Assembly: GCF_947489355.1 (NCBI RefSeq)
Contig: NZ_CANLDD010000001.1
Span: 1-64,000 of the forward strand
Source of the DNA: an uncultured Microbulbifer sp.
Lineage (GTDB): Bacteria; Pseudomonadota; Gammaproteobacteria; Pseudomonadales; Cellvibrionaceae
Direction of reading: 5' to 3'
Length of the DNA stretch: 64,000 nt
Under the pieces are notes generated by a model. The model saw only the letters and a list, made by a program, of their open reading frames with translations. It had not been told where the DNA came from and searched no databases. This document shows, piece by piece, positions 26,588 to 35,332 of this stretch. Position 1 is the stretch's first letter; each line of letters starts with the position of its first letter. The position numbers were made by a program, and so were the translations under genes.

Positions 26588-27472
26588 ATGGAAATTTATC
26601 AAATCAAAACGTTCGTTGCCGTGGCCAGAGAGGGCAGCATTACCCGGGCGGCAGAGTGCCTGTATCTCAGCCAGCCTGCGGTGAGTGCACATATCAAAGC
26701 CATTGAGGAACAGCTGGGACTGGTATTATTTGAACGCAATACCAAAGGCATGCGCCTGACTGACGATGGCAAAAGACTGCTGAACAAGGCAGAAAAAATC
26801 CTTGCTACCCATCGGGATTTTATTGATGAGTCGTCTCGCATCAAAGGCGCACTGACTGGGAAATTTGTTGTTGGTGCCGGGAGTGAATCCTCCACACCAG
26901 CCATTGGCCACCTCCTTTCGAGTTTATCAGAACGCTGCCCCGGAGTGGATGTCAGGCTTCAATATTTTGAGCAGTCTATTGAGATGCTGAAGAGTTTGCG
27001 CAATGGTACTTTAGATGCCTGCTTCTATAACGAACCCAATGACCCTGCCCCCGACATTCACACGCTGGAAGTCTCCCGGTTCGGCATATTTCTGGCGGCA
27101 CCGGCCGGGCTTGTGGTGAATTCACAGCCCCTGAATTGGCAGAGTCTCAGTGCAATGCCCTGGATTTCTCCCAATGCGGCCACCTGTTGTGGCCGGGCGG
27201 CAGAGAACTTGTTCAAGTTACACAATTTTCGCCCCAAGCAGATCATCAATGTGGATAGAGAAAACGTAATCCGCACGTTAATTTCCGGCGGGGTTGGCAT
27301 TGGATTGCTGCATACCGACACCGCCCGTGAAACCCTCAATAATGGAGAAATCGATTTAATCTGTGAGGTACACAAGTCTGTCAAAGTTCTGTTTGCCTAC
27401 CTGCCCACAAGAGAGCAGGATCCCCTGCTTGAAATTGCCAGTTCGATATTGCGCAGCAAAGCGCCCGGGTAG
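26588..27472 (+). CDS. LysR-family transcriptional regulator
   Basis: 294 residues. Winged helix-turn-helix at 1-60 (IKTFVAVAREGSITRAAECL, SQPAVSAHIKAIEEQL, LFERNTKGMRLTDDGKRLL) and an effector-binding domain at about 90-290 (LRNGTLDACFYNEP, ISGGVGIGLLHTDTA). Cys-Cys in ISPNAATCCGRAAE near residue 200 is unusual and might be redox-relevant. It has no divergent partner; the next gene downstream is the first trmO copy, 480 bases away on the same strand. Its target cannot be told from position. Confidence 0.9.
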   Translation: MEIYQIKTFVAVAREGSITRAAECLYLSQPAVSAHIKAIEEQLGLVLFERNTKGMRLTDDGKRLLNKAEKILATHRDFIDESSRIKGALTGKFVVGAGSESSTPAIGHLLSSLSERCPGVDVRLQYFEQSIEMLKSLRNGTLDACFYNEPNDPAPDIHTLEVSRFGIFLAAPAGLVVNSQPLNWQSLSAMPWISPNAATCCGRAAENLFKLHNFRPKQIINVDRENVIRTLISGGVGIGLLHTDTARETLNNGEIDLICEVHKSVKVLFAYLPTREQDPLLEIASSILRSKAPG

Positions 27473-27787
27473 TACTGCCCGCCTGCTTTTCCCCAAGCGG
27501 CAGGCGCGCAGAGAGTGAGGATGGCGGACACCGGCGTAACAACCCCTGTAATACAGCGATTGGGCGCACCGTTTGGAGCTTGATAACGCACCCTGGTGGC
27601 CATTACCACTACGCCTCTTTTCGCGGTGCTTTGGAGGCACGTGGTTTTCCTAAAAAATCACCACAGGGCGTATGCCCGCACCCCCCCTACGACTGCTGAA
27701 CCTGCATACACTGCCGGATTGTGGCCTGTACTGTCCTGCAAAGCCATTTCTGCAAATTCGCCCAATATGCCATTACTGGTGCTATTG
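27473..27787. other. Intergenic region before trmO copy 1
   Basis: A hairpin-forming GC-rich stretch follows the LysR stop. From about 27640 the sequence is a diverged relative of 29490-29642, upstream of trmO copy 2. No intact gene is visible. Confidence 0.45.
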
Positions 27788-27955
27788 CCGGGTGCTTTCA
27801 CCGTGCCGGCCTTTCGGTGCCGATACCACTGGCCAGGGTCACTGGCTCAGGAATGCTGAGGTTAACCCTCACAAAATCCAAATTGTTGGGCCGGGAGGAT
27901 GGAAAGATAATGTGATCCCGTTCGGGTCTCTTTTTTTTCGCAAGGAAAAGAAACC
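27788..27955 (+). promoter_or_regulatory. Conserved leader of trmO copy 1
   Basis: About 168 bases almost identical to 29643-29808, while the DNA directly upstream of the two copies has diverged strongly. It contains hairpins CACCG/CGGTG (around 27799-27819), TGAGG-TTAAC-CCTCA (around 27857-27872) and a short GA-CCC/GGG-TC stem followed by eight T's just before the ribosome site AAGGAAAAG. A stem followed by a U-run next to the start codon looks like an attenuator. No known riboswitch class could be matched by eye. Confidence 0.5.
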
Positions 27956-28440
27956 ATGGAGTCAAGCAGTATGAAGGCAAACATTCCGGGCACTATTGCG
28001 TTGCACCCTATTGGTACGATACATACGGATTTCAATGCCCTGGGGCAATGCCCGCGGTCTGGCCGGTTTAACACCAACCACTCGGTCATTGAAATTGATG
28101 CGCAGTATCTGGAGGGCCTGTACAAAATCGAGTCTGCCACACATTTATTTATTTTATACTGGTTTGATCAATCTGATCGGACGCAATTGCAGCGGTGTGG
28201 TCGAAACGGCAAGGATGTCCGCGGTGTTTTTGCGAGCCGGTCCCCCAATCGACCCAATCCCATTGCACTGAGCCCGGTCAAGCTGATCCGTATTGAGGGC
28301 ACTCGCCTCACCGTCAGCGGCCTCGACTGCCTGGATGGCACCAAGGTGGTGGATATCAAACCGTATATTCCCGCCGACGACAGGATTGAAGAGGCAAAAA
28401 TAGGGTGGGACTATCCGGGCACTGAAGGGGACAAGGTGGA
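27788..28440 (+). repeat. Direct repeat C, copy 1 (leader plus trmO)
   Basis: Nearly identical to 29643-30293. It ends inside the last 20 codons of trmO, where the two copies diverge. A recent duplication or gene conversion explains the sharp boundaries. Confidence 0.9.
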
Positions 28441-28504
28441 AAAATCCTCATACTCCAGCAGTAATCCGGACAAATGCCAATGCCATTTATTCAGAGATTC
28501 CTGA
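27956..28504 (+). CDS. Short TrmO/TsaA-like SAM-binding protein, copy 1
   Basis: 182 residues. Matches the N-terminal beta-barrel domain of TrmO (tRNA m6t6A37 methyltransferase) with LHPIGTIHTDF, CPRSGRF, HLFILYWF, GVFASRSPNRPNPIALSPV and LDCLDGTKVVDIKPYIP. E. coli TrmO is about 235 residues with an extra C-terminal domain. That domain is absent and replaced by a short tail ending DKCQCH, a possible metal-binding motif. ATG at 27956 follows AAGGAAAAG. It precedes a small membrane protein gene by 10 bases. Copy 2 differs by a single residue until the last 20 codons. The second copy's overlap with an importer gene suggests a role tied to metal or metallophore uptake instead of tRNA; that is inference. 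Confidence 0.8.
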   Translation: MESSSMKANIPGTIALHPIGTIHTDFNALGQCPRSGRFNTNHSVIEIDAQYLEGLYKIESATHLFILYWFDQSDRTQLQRCGRNGKDVRGVFASRSPNRPNPIALSPVKLIRIEGTRLTVSGLDCLDGTKVVDIKPYIPADDRIEEAKIGWDYPGTEGDKVEKSSYSSSNPDKCQCHLFRDS

Positions 28505-28514
28505 GGGAGATACT

Positions 28515-29021
28515 ATGGAAAATTTTATTGGTTATGCAATATCCGGGTTATTAGTCTTATCGGCGGTATTACTCGGCTTGCTAATTCCAGGTGGTCCAAT
28601 TGAGAACAGAAATTTTTCACATATAGCGCCTGCAATACTCGGTATGTTTAATACTTTTTTAACCGTGTTAGGCATTGCCAGCTTGTCTTTAGCTTATTTT
28701 TCCATTGGTGCAGGTAATCTTGCGCTCATTGCTTCCGCTATATGTGGAATATCCTATTTTCTGGTCTATGCCTTGGATTTAGCGAAGATTTTTCCTGTAT
28801 CCCCAGATAAGATGCCTATAACACTATTCATTATCGAGGTTGCAGGGCTTATTCTCGCTATTCCTCTTACACTTTTATCGCTCTATTACCTATCATTGCC
28901 TAGGTCTGGAATACCTGAAATGGATATCTCAGCTTCAACTATAAATTCAATTCTAGTTGTTTTGCTCATTATTGGTATTGGCATTATAGCTTTTGCTACA
29001 AAAGCAGCAATGAGAAAATAG
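28515..29021 (+). CDS. Small multi-pass membrane protein of unknown function
   Basis: 168 residues, almost entirely hydrophobic, with five likely transmembrane helices: about 5-25, 40-62, 66-88, 103-125 and 143-163. The C-terminus is short and basic (ATKAAMRK). Ribosome site GAGGGAGA lies before the ATG, and the gene starts 10 bases after trmO copy 1, so it should be cotranscribed with it. It is more AT-rich than its neighbours and sits between the two copies of repeat C. No family recognised; no charged residues that would mark a transporter pore. Confidence 0.75.
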   Translation: MENFIGYAISGLLVLSAVLLGLLIPGGPIENRNFSHIAPAILGMFNTFLTVLGIASLSLAYFSIGAGNLALIASAICGISYFLVYALDLAKIFPVSPDKMPITLFIIEVAGLILAIPLTLLSLYYLSLPRSGIPEMDISASTINSILVVLLIIGIGIIAFATKAAMRK

Positions 29022-29642
29022 CAAACGGTTGTTGTCGCCCCTTCGGTGATCAGCCCCACCCATTGGCTGACCTAACGGTGGCCAGTGGTGAAAAATGGTT
29101 GGCAGAACTATCAGTAAAGAGTTAAGGGAGTTGGTTTTTCCATAAGATTGTTGGTTTTTCGTAGATCTGTGTGAAACCCCGGTTATATTCCCATTGACGA
29201 AGTGCACTTGCTGGATTTGTCGGTGTTACGTAAACTGAGACTGCTGTTTGAGCGCTTTTTCGAAAAATTACAAAAAGCTGAGCGGAAGATTACTGGCTCG
29301 CCGTCCTTCAGATACGCTGCTTTCTTTCAAGCCCTCAAGCACCAGAATGGGTTATACCTCCCTGAGAGTGCAGCACGCCTGTTTTTATCCGAGCTACAGG
29401 CGCTCATGTAGAGTATAACTTTGGTATCCAGATCGTTAGAATGCTGGGCATCGGTTTAACTACACCCCCTTCATTATAGTGATTTAGATGTTTTTGGCTT
29501 TCCCGAAAAATCGCTACAGAGTGTATGCCAGCACCACCTTTTCGACTGCTGAATCAGCACGAACCGCCAGAATGGGGGGCTGTGTTGCCTTCCAAAGGCA
29601 TCTCTGGGAATTCCAAGCATTGTGCAATCATTGAAGCTATTA
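29022..29642. other. Region between the membrane protein and leader 2, with an unassigned small ORF
   Basis: A 69-codon frame at 29202-29411 (LDLSVLRKLRLLFERFFEKL..., helical, charged) has no ribosome site or recognised family and may be a gene fragment. The segment 29490-29642 is a diverged counterpart of 27640-27787. The 29050-29110 stretch resembles ends of IS elements but is too short to call. Confidence 0.4.
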
Positions 29643-29808
29643 CCGGGTTCTTTCACCGTGCCGGCTTTTCGGTGCCGATACCACTGGCCAGGGTCACTGG
29701 CTCAGGAATGCTGAGGTTAGCCCTCACAAAATGCAATTTGTTGGACCGGGAGGATGGAAAGATAATGTGATCCCGTTCGGGTCTCTTTTTTTGCAAGGAA
29801 AAGAAACT
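29643..29808 (+). promoter_or_regulatory. Conserved leader of trmO copy 2
   Basis: Second copy of the leader described at 27788-27955, with the same hairpins. One change falls in a hairpin loop (TTAAC to TTAGC). The T-run before AAGGAAAAG is kept. As the leader of the importer operon it is well placed to regulate it in response to a ligand. Confidence 0.5.
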
Positions 29809-30293
29809 ATGGAGTCAAGCAGTATGAAGGCAAACATTCCGGAAACAATTGCGTTGCACCCTATTGGTACGATCCATACGGATTTCAATGCCCTGGGGCA
29901 ATGCCCACGCTCAGGCCGGTTTAACACCAACCACTCGGTCATTGAAATTGATGCGCAGTATCTGGAGGGCCTGTACAAAATCGAGTCTGCCACGCATTTA
30001 TTTATTTTATACTGGTTTGATCAATCTGATCGGACGCAATTGCAGCGGTGTGGTCGAAACGGCAAGGATGTCCGCGGTGTTTTTGCGAGCCGGTCCCCCA
30101 ATCGACCCAACCCCATTGCACTGAGCCCGGTCAAGCTGATCCGTATTGAGGGCACTCGCCTCACCGTCAGCGGCCTCGACTGCCTGGATGGCACCAAGGT
30201 GGTGGATATCAAACCGTATATTCCCGCTGACGACAGGATTGAAGAGGCAAAAATAGGGTGGGACTATCCGGGCACTGAAGGGGACAAGGTGGA
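29643..30293 (+). repeat. Direct repeat C, copy 2 (leader plus trmO)
   Basis: Partner of 27788-28440, same orientation, 1855 bases apart. Confidence 0.9.
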
Positions 30294-30357
30294 AAACTCC
30301 CAGCACCCCAGCAGCAACCCGGACAAATGCCAATGCCATTCAGCCGCAGAGCATTAA
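29809..30357 (+). CDS. Short TrmO/TsaA-like SAM-binding protein, copy 2
   Basis: 182 residues from the ATG at 29809, preceded by AAGGAAAAG exactly as in copy 1; an upstream extension to 29731 is open but runs through the leader. It has the same truncated beta-barrel domain and the same DKCQCH tail, with Glu instead of Gly at residue 12. Its last 31 bases overlap the start of the substrate-binding protein gene at 30327, so it is the first gene of the ABC importer operon. This coupling suggests it acts on, or senses, the imported compound or metal. A SAM-dependent modification of a metallophore is one possibility. Housekeeping tRNA modification is the family's known role and cannot be excluded. 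Confidence 0.8.
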   Translation: MESSSMKANIPETIALHPIGTIHTDFNALGQCPRSGRFNTNHSVIEIDAQYLEGLYKIESATHLFILYWFDQSDRTQLQRCGRNGKDVRGVFASRSPNRPNPIALSPVKLIRIEGTRLTVSGLDCLDGTKVVDIKPYIPADDRIEEAKIGWDYPGTEGDKVENSQHPSSNPDKCQCHSAAEH

Positions 30358-31895
30358 TCCAATACACGGCGTTATGGCCGTTTCTGGGCTTTGCCCTATC
30401 CCCTACAGGTGCCAATGGACGTGCAAACCGCCTTGTCATTGCCGATGAGGGGGGGGATCGCGGCCTTCCGGCCCCTTTTTTGCACCATAAGGATGGGATT
30501 GGCTATCTCTATACCAGCTATATTTTCGATACCCTGATTGCGCAAGACCGCACCGGTAAACTGGTTGGGGGCCTTGCCCGTGCCTGGCAGTTGTCCAGCG
30601 ATGGTTTGAGTTGCACGATTACCCTTCGGGACAATATACGCTGGCATGACGGGAGTCCTCTGACCGCAAAGGATGTGGTGTTTACTGTTGCCTATATGGC
30701 AAAACATCCCTACCTGTTTGTCTCGACAGTAAAAATAGCGCGGGCAGTTGCGCTCAGTGCAAACCGGCTGAACATCCTCTTGCGGGAGCCCGATGCCGGG
30801 TTGCTGTCGGGTACCCTCCTCAACCTCCCCATACTGCCTGAACACCTCTATGCCGGGCACGCTTCGCCAGAGCGATTTACCAGCGGTTCGGCATTGATGG
30901 GGAGCGGGCCATATCGCTTTTCAGGCTACGACCGGGCGGAGGGTCGTTATTTTTTCAAGGGCAATACTGATTACTACCGGGGTGATCCCCTGTTTGACCA
31001 GATGGCTATCGTCACTATGGGACCAGACGCCGCACTGCGCGCCATGCGCTCCGGCGAGGTCGATCTCATCCCATTTTTACCCTATGACAGAGTCACACAA
31101 GCCAGATCCATGGGGTTTCAGGTTGTCACGGCAGCGAGTAATCACGTGGTACGGTTGCTCTTTAACAACCGAAACCGGTTTCAGGATCGTGACAGGCGCC
31201 ATGCCTTGGCGTTTGCAATCCATCGAAAAGCGTTGATTGAAACCGTTCGCCAGGGCGAGGCAGCCCCGGCCGAGACCGGGTTTTTTCAGCCAAATTCTCC
31301 CTGGGGGGGAGACACTGCACTGCCTCCCTACGCCTTTGATCCGCAACAGGCACAAACCCTGCTGAGCAAATCCGGTTGGAGCAGGGATCAACACAAACGG
31401 TGGTGCTCGGATGGAGAGGTGATCCATCTGACACTGGTGACAGATACCCCATTAAGGCGCGAGGCGGTTGTTGTCTCCGAACAGCTGGAAAGTATCGGCC
31501 TGTCGGTTGATGTCCGCATTCTTGAGCGCACAGCGCTGCGGGAGGCCTTGCGCTCGGGTAATTTCGACTTGTCACTGCTGTCCACAAGCACCATGGGGGA
31601 TCCCAGCGATCTGGCGCGTTACCTTGCGGGTGATTTCTGGAACGGTGATTATTTTGCCGGCAGCAGGGAGATGACGGCGCTTTTGGAGCAGCAGGCACAG
31701 GTTGTGAGTCTTCACCAACGCAAGGCATTGCTGGCGAAATTCCAGGCGCTCTACGCCTATGAACTGCCTTCCTACATGCTGTTTAACCCAAACTACGCCA
31801 CGGCACACAACCATAAGATTGCACCGCGCTTTTTACCCGATGGTGTCGCCATCGGTATTCCTACCTCCGTCCACAAATCGGTTCTTGTGGGTTGA
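30327..31895 (+). CDS. ABC importer substrate-binding protein, family 5 (NikA/DppA/CntA-like)
   Basis: 522 residues. The N-terminus SRRALIQYTALWPFLGFALS is a twin-arginine-like export signal, so it would work in the periplasm, possibly folded with its ligand first. The body follows the SBP_bac_5 pattern: YIFDTLIAQDRTGKLVGGLARAW, LRDNIRWHDGSPLTAKDVVFT, GSGPYRF, ALAFAIHRKALIE and the C-terminal PSYMLFNP. This family binds peptides, nickel chelates or opine metallophores. Nearby TonB receptor, Fur boxes and haem oxygenase favour a metal chelate or haem/peptide substrate. The start overlaps trmO copy 2. The permease genes follow after 60 bases. Confidence 0.85.
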   Translation: MPMPFSRRALIQYTALWPFLGFALSPTGANGRANRLVIADEGGDRGLPAPFLHHKDGIGYLYTSYIFDTLIAQDRTGKLVGGLARAWQLSSDGLSCTITLRDNIRWHDGSPLTAKDVVFTVAYMAKHPYLFVSTVKIARAVALSANRLNILLREPDAGLLSGTLLNLPILPEHLYAGHASPERFTSGSALMGSGPYRFSGYDRAEGRYFFKGNTDYYRGDPLFDQMAIVTMGPDAALRAMRSGEVDLIPFLPYDRVTQARSMGFQVVTAASNHVVRLLFNNRNRFQDRDRRHALAFAIHRKALIETVRQGEAAPAETGFFQPNSPWGGDTALPPYAFDPQQAQTLLSKSGWSRDQHKRWCSDGEVIHLTLVTDTPLRREAVVVSEQLESIGLSVDVRILERTALREALRSGNFDLSLLSTSTMGDPSDLARYLAGDFWNGDYFAGSREMTALLEQQAQVVSLHQRKALLAKFQALYAYELPSYMLFNPNYATAHNHKIAPRFLPDGVAIGIPTSVHKSVLVG

Positions 31896-31955
31896 CCGCG
31901 GTGTGTTCGGGGTTGAGCAGATCCAGGGTATAGCCGGGCTTTCCGCAGTAACGAT

Positions 31956-32945
31956 ATGGGCAATCCAGCTGTTTTAGCGACTTTTACCATGGTATTGATT
32001 GGATTCGTCAATCGATTATTGATCTTTGCCCTTTTACTCGTCATTACCTTTTATCTGCCCCGCCTGCTGCCGGGCGATCCACTGGAGGTCATGGTCGCCT
32101 CGGAATACACCCGTGGGCTGAATGCAGGGGAAATACAACAACTGCGCATTCACATGGGGTTCGAGGGGTCGTGGCTCGATCAACTGGCAGCCTACGGCTT
32201 TGGTATTTTACACGGGGACCTCGGCTACTCATTCCGACACGCTGCCCCGGTTGCCGATATTATTATCCAACCGCTGGGGTGGACGCTGTTTCTGATCCTG
32301 CTCGCCTTGCCGATTTTTCTTGTTACCGGCGTTGCCTGCGGGATTGAAGCGGGGCGTCAACCCCATGGTGGGATTGATCGGTTTCTCACAGGCGCGATGA
32401 CTCTGCTCGCAAGCCTCCCCCCCTTCGTTATGGCGATCGGCTTGCTACTGGTATTTGCCATTCTGTTGCCGATACTGCCGGCAAGCGGGGCTCAACCCCT
32501 GTTTCCGGCCCAGGGTATGGTTGCGCATGCGCTACAAATTCTCCGTCATGCCCTATTACCCGCCCTCGCCCTGGCGATGCATGAAATTGTCAGATTTTTT
32601 TTCGTGGCCCGTAGCGAAGCCATCAGTTTATCGACCCGGCCTTTCCTTTTGAACGCACGGGCGCGTGGAATTTATGGAGTGCGTGAAAGGGTTGACTACT
32701 ATGGCAGAAATATTTTTCCCGCTATTGCATCGCGCTTGAGCGATGCTTTTTCAGGATTGATCAGCGGTGCCTTATTTGTCGAGATCGTTTTTTCCTATCC
32801 GGGCATTGGCCTCGTGCTCTATAAGGCCATTGGTGAGCGGGATTATATTGTTATTCAATCGACCGTACTGCTGCTCTCTGTATTTATACTGGGCTTCAAC
32901 TGGATAATCGACACCCTTGTACTGCTTCATTCCCGGAGAGGATAG
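31956..32945 (+). CDS. ABC importer permease, NikB/DppB-like
   Basis: 329 residues with the family N-terminus (LVITFYLPRLLPGDPLEVM, containing the LPGDP motif), GDLGYSFRHAAPV, and six hydrophobic segments. The C-terminal EVIFSYPGIGLVLYKAI-like phrase (VEIVFSYPGIGLVLYKAIGERDY) is diagnostic for BPD_transp_1 permeases of the dipeptide/nickel group. It pairs with the permease encoded next (3-base gap) to form the inner-membrane channel. Confidence 0.85.
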   Translation: MGNPAVLATFTMVLIGFVNRLLIFALLLVITFYLPRLLPGDPLEVMVASEYTRGLNAGEIQQLRIHMGFEGSWLDQLAAYGFGILHGDLGYSFRHAAPVADIIIQPLGWTLFLILLALPIFLVTGVACGIEAGRQPHGGIDRFLTGAMTLLASLPPFVMAIGLLLVFAILLPILPASGAQPLFPAQGMVAHALQILRHALLPALALAMHEIVRFFFVARSEAISLSTRPFLLNARARGIYGVRERVDYYGRNIFPAIASRLSDAFSGLISGALFVEIVFSYPGIGLVLYKAIGERDYIVIQSTVLLLSVFILGFNWIIDTLVLLHSRRG

Positions 32946-32948
32946 GCT

Positions 32949-33770
32949 ATGGCGGAGAATCGGATGATACGGCCTGTCCAGGTTAAACTCATTGTCCTGT
33001 TCACCCTGGGCCTTTGTTTGCTGCCAGCGGTGGTTTATTTTCTGCCGGGCTATCAAACGAGCCTGGATACACTGGCAGCACCGAGTCTCGAGCACTGGTT
33101 GGGCACCAATGATATTGGCCAGGATATTCTCACGGGCCTGCTCATTGCCACACCGAACACCATTGGTATTGCTGTCATCGCTGCGCTGTTGACCTTGCTG
33201 CTGTCCATTGGCGTTGGTATTTTTGTGGCGACTGCAGGCAGAAAACTGTCTGGCCTGGTACTGAGGTTCATCGACATCCTTCAGTCCATACCCTCCATTC
33301 TCCTGATACTGCTGGTTTCAGTCTGGTTGAGCCCCGGCATGATTGCGCTTGTTGTACTGCTTGTTGCAACCGGCTGGTATGACGATGTGCGTGTCTTGCG
33401 TGCCGTGTTTTTGCGGGAGCTGACACGGGAAAATGTACGCTATGCCAGCATCGGGGGGGAAAGCGGGTATTACTGTATGACCGTGCACGTCTTACCGGCG
33501 GTATCCCCTGTGTTGGTGGGGTTGTTTATCCAGCATATCCGCCGCGCAGCCTTGATGACCGCGGGGCTCGGTTTCCTCGGGATCACAGATACGCGATTGG
33601 TCACCTGGGGTTCCATGATTCAGGATTCCCTCAACTATCTGTACACGGACGCCTGGCTGTGGCTGCTATTGCCACCGACACTGGTGCTTTGCCTGTTTCT
33701 CTGGGGCTGCCTTACGTTTGGGCAGAGATTCGAACGCTACGTGATGACAGGGGCCAGACTGTCGGTATGA
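32949..33770 (+). CDS. ABC importer permease, NikC/DppC-like
   Basis: 273 residues; GAGAGGA ribosome site. Family features: HWLGTNDIGQDILTGLLIATPNT near residues 45-70 and five to six membrane spans. The EAA-like loop carries AVFLRELTRENVRYASIGGES before HVLPAVSPVLVGLFI, and the late GLGFLGI...WGSMIQDS motif is present. It overlaps the ATPase gene by ATGA, a sign of coupled translation in one operon. Confidence 0.85.
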   Translation: MAENRMIRPVQVKLIVLFTLGLCLLPAVVYFLPGYQTSLDTLAAPSLEHWLGTNDIGQDILTGLLIATPNTIGIAVIAALLTLLLSIGVGIFVATAGRKLSGLVLRFIDILQSIPSILLILLVSVWLSPGMIALVVLLVATGWYDDVRVLRAVFLRELTRENVRYASIGGESGYYCMTVHVLPAVSPVLVGLFIQHIRRAALMTAGLGFLGITDTRLVTWGSMIQDSLNYLYTDAWLWLLLPPTLVLCLFLWGCLTFGQRFERYVMTGARLSV

Positions 33771-35332
33771 TTGCAATCAACCAGCTGTGTCTCTCTACCG
33801 GCGAAGACACAGTGCTCGACAAGCTATCCTTTGACGTGCGCTGCGGGGAAACGGTCGCCCTGCTGGGCGCCTCCGGTGCCGGCAAGTCAACCCTCGCAAA
33901 GCTCCTGCTCGGACTGGTTCCGGGCCGCTTGGCCGATTCCCAAAACCGCCAGCCCCTTGCGAAAGGACAGTTTCGCTGGTCAGGCAGCGCGTGGATCGAT
34001 GGTGTGGATGTTTTGCGTGCAAAGCCATCGGCAATACGCGCATTGCGCGGTAGCCGGGTAGGCATGCTCATGCAGGGATTGTCTGATGCACTCAACCCGC
34101 ATCGCACGGTGATTCAACATGTGCATGAGGTTATCGGTGTACATAATCTACATGGTGCTGATGCCCCATTGCTGTGTGAAAAATGCCATATCCCCAAGCG
34201 GCTCTACCACCGGTACCCGGCGGCACTGAGTGGTGGTGAGATACAGCGGGTTCTGATGGCGCTGGCCTGTGTGTGCAGACCACCGTACCTTATTTTTGAT
34301 GAACCGACTTCAGCGCTGGATGCCATCACCCAGGCGCAGATTGTGCAGACCTTCAAAGAGGGTGCGGACAGGCGCTGCCAACTCCTGATTGCCCACGATG
34401 TGGATTTGATAGCGTCAATCGCCAATCGGGTTTGCGTGCTTCACAAAGGGCGCATTGTCGAATCCGGCACAACGGATGAGGTACTCAGCCGTCCACAACA
34501 CCCCTACACGAGACGGCTTCTGGGCAAAAAACGCCCGAGTCCCAACCTCCCGATTGCGCACCGCACCCCCAACAGACCGGTGAATATCCGCCCCGGTGCC
34601 GGACTGCGGATACAAGGCCTGTCCCATCGCTATGGCGACCGGCCTGTCCTAAAGTCCGTGTCGGCCTTTGTACCGGCAGGGTCGTGCCTGGTCGTCACCG
34701 GTCCGTCTGGAGTGGGCAAGTCTACTTTAGCCCGCATACTGACAGGGTTTGAAGCAAAGCAGCACGGTCGTGTCTCTTGGTCATGGGGCCAATCCCCGCA
34801 GAACCTGAACGGGACACGCCATTTAAACACAGGGCCTGAAACCGCGTATGGCCTGTATGACTATGCGGCACTTGTTCCACAGCTTCCACACCGGGCTATG
34901 GCCCGTCATTTTACAGTGCAGGCAGTACTGAAAGAGGCACTGCGATTTGCGCAGCGACGCCGGCAAGTCGGTGACCCGCACCGTTCAAAAAAGGGCACGC
35001 TCACGATACAGGAGGTGCTGGATATGGTCGGGCTGCCAACCCATGCAAAATTCCTGCAGCGTCGCAGCGCCCAGCTATCCGGTGGAGAAGCGCAAAAACT
35101 CGTTATTGCCCGCGGGCTCATCCTGCAGCCACGGTACCTTGTGGCCGATGAGCCCACCGCGGCTTTGGATTTACTGTCCAAGTCCCACATGCTCAGTTGT
35201 TTCGACAGACTGAAAAAGGAGCAGGGCATCGCCCTCATTGTGTTTACCCATGATCTGCCCGCGACACGCCATATCGCCGATCAGGTCGTGTGTTTGCAAG
35301 AGGGCCGGTTTCACCCTGTCGCATCCCCGTAA
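33767..35332 (+). CDS. Fused tandem ABC ATPase (NikD-NikE-like) of the importer
   Basis: 521 residues from an ATG overlapping the permease stop. A longer frame starting at 33659 is open but lies inside the permease gene. First ATPase: Walker A GASGAGKST (about 33-41), signature LSGGEIQRV, Walker B LIFDEPTSALD, and the family's C-terminal HPYTRRLL oligopeptide-transporter tail. Second ATPase: Walker A GPSGVGKST (about 315), signature LSGGEAQKL, LVADEPTAALD. In the dipeptide/nickel family these are usually two proteins (D and F, or D and E); here they are one chain, so the transporter would be ATPase-fused. It powers import by the permeases at 31956-33770. Confidence 0.85.
   Translation: MIAINQLCLSTGEDTVLDKLSFDVRCGETVALLGASGAGKSTLAKLLLGLVPGRLADSQNRQPLAKGQFRWSGSAWIDGVDVLRAKPSAIRALRGSRVGMLMQGLSDALNPHRTVIQHVHEVIGVHNLHGADAPLLCEKCHIPKRLYHRYPAALSGGEIQRVLMALACVCRPPYLIFDEPTSALDAITQAQIVQTFKEGADRRCQLLIAHDVDLIASIANRVCVLHKGRIVESGTTDEVLSRPQHPYTRRLLGKKRPSPNLPIAHRTPNRPVNIRPGAGLRIQGLSHRYGDRPVLKSVSAFVPAGSCLVVTGPSGVGKSTLARILTGFEAKQHGRVSWSWGQSPQNLNGTRHLNTGPETAYGLYDYAALVPQLPHRAMARHFTVQAVLKEALRFAQRRRQVGDPHRSKKGTLTIQEVLDMVGLPTHAKFLQRRSAQLSGGEAQKLVIARGLILQPRYLVADEPTAALDLLSKSHMLSCFDRLKKEQGIALIVFTHDLPATRHIADQVVCLQEGRFHPVASP

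Noticed and set aside
27788-27955. Cobalamin or molybdenum-cofactor riboswitch in the trmO leader
   Set aside because: I could not match the conserved core of either class; kept only as an unassigned structured leader.
31162-31728. Leftward frame opposite the binding-protein gene
   Set aside because: Shadow frame; the plus strand matches the family 5 binding-protein pattern throughout.
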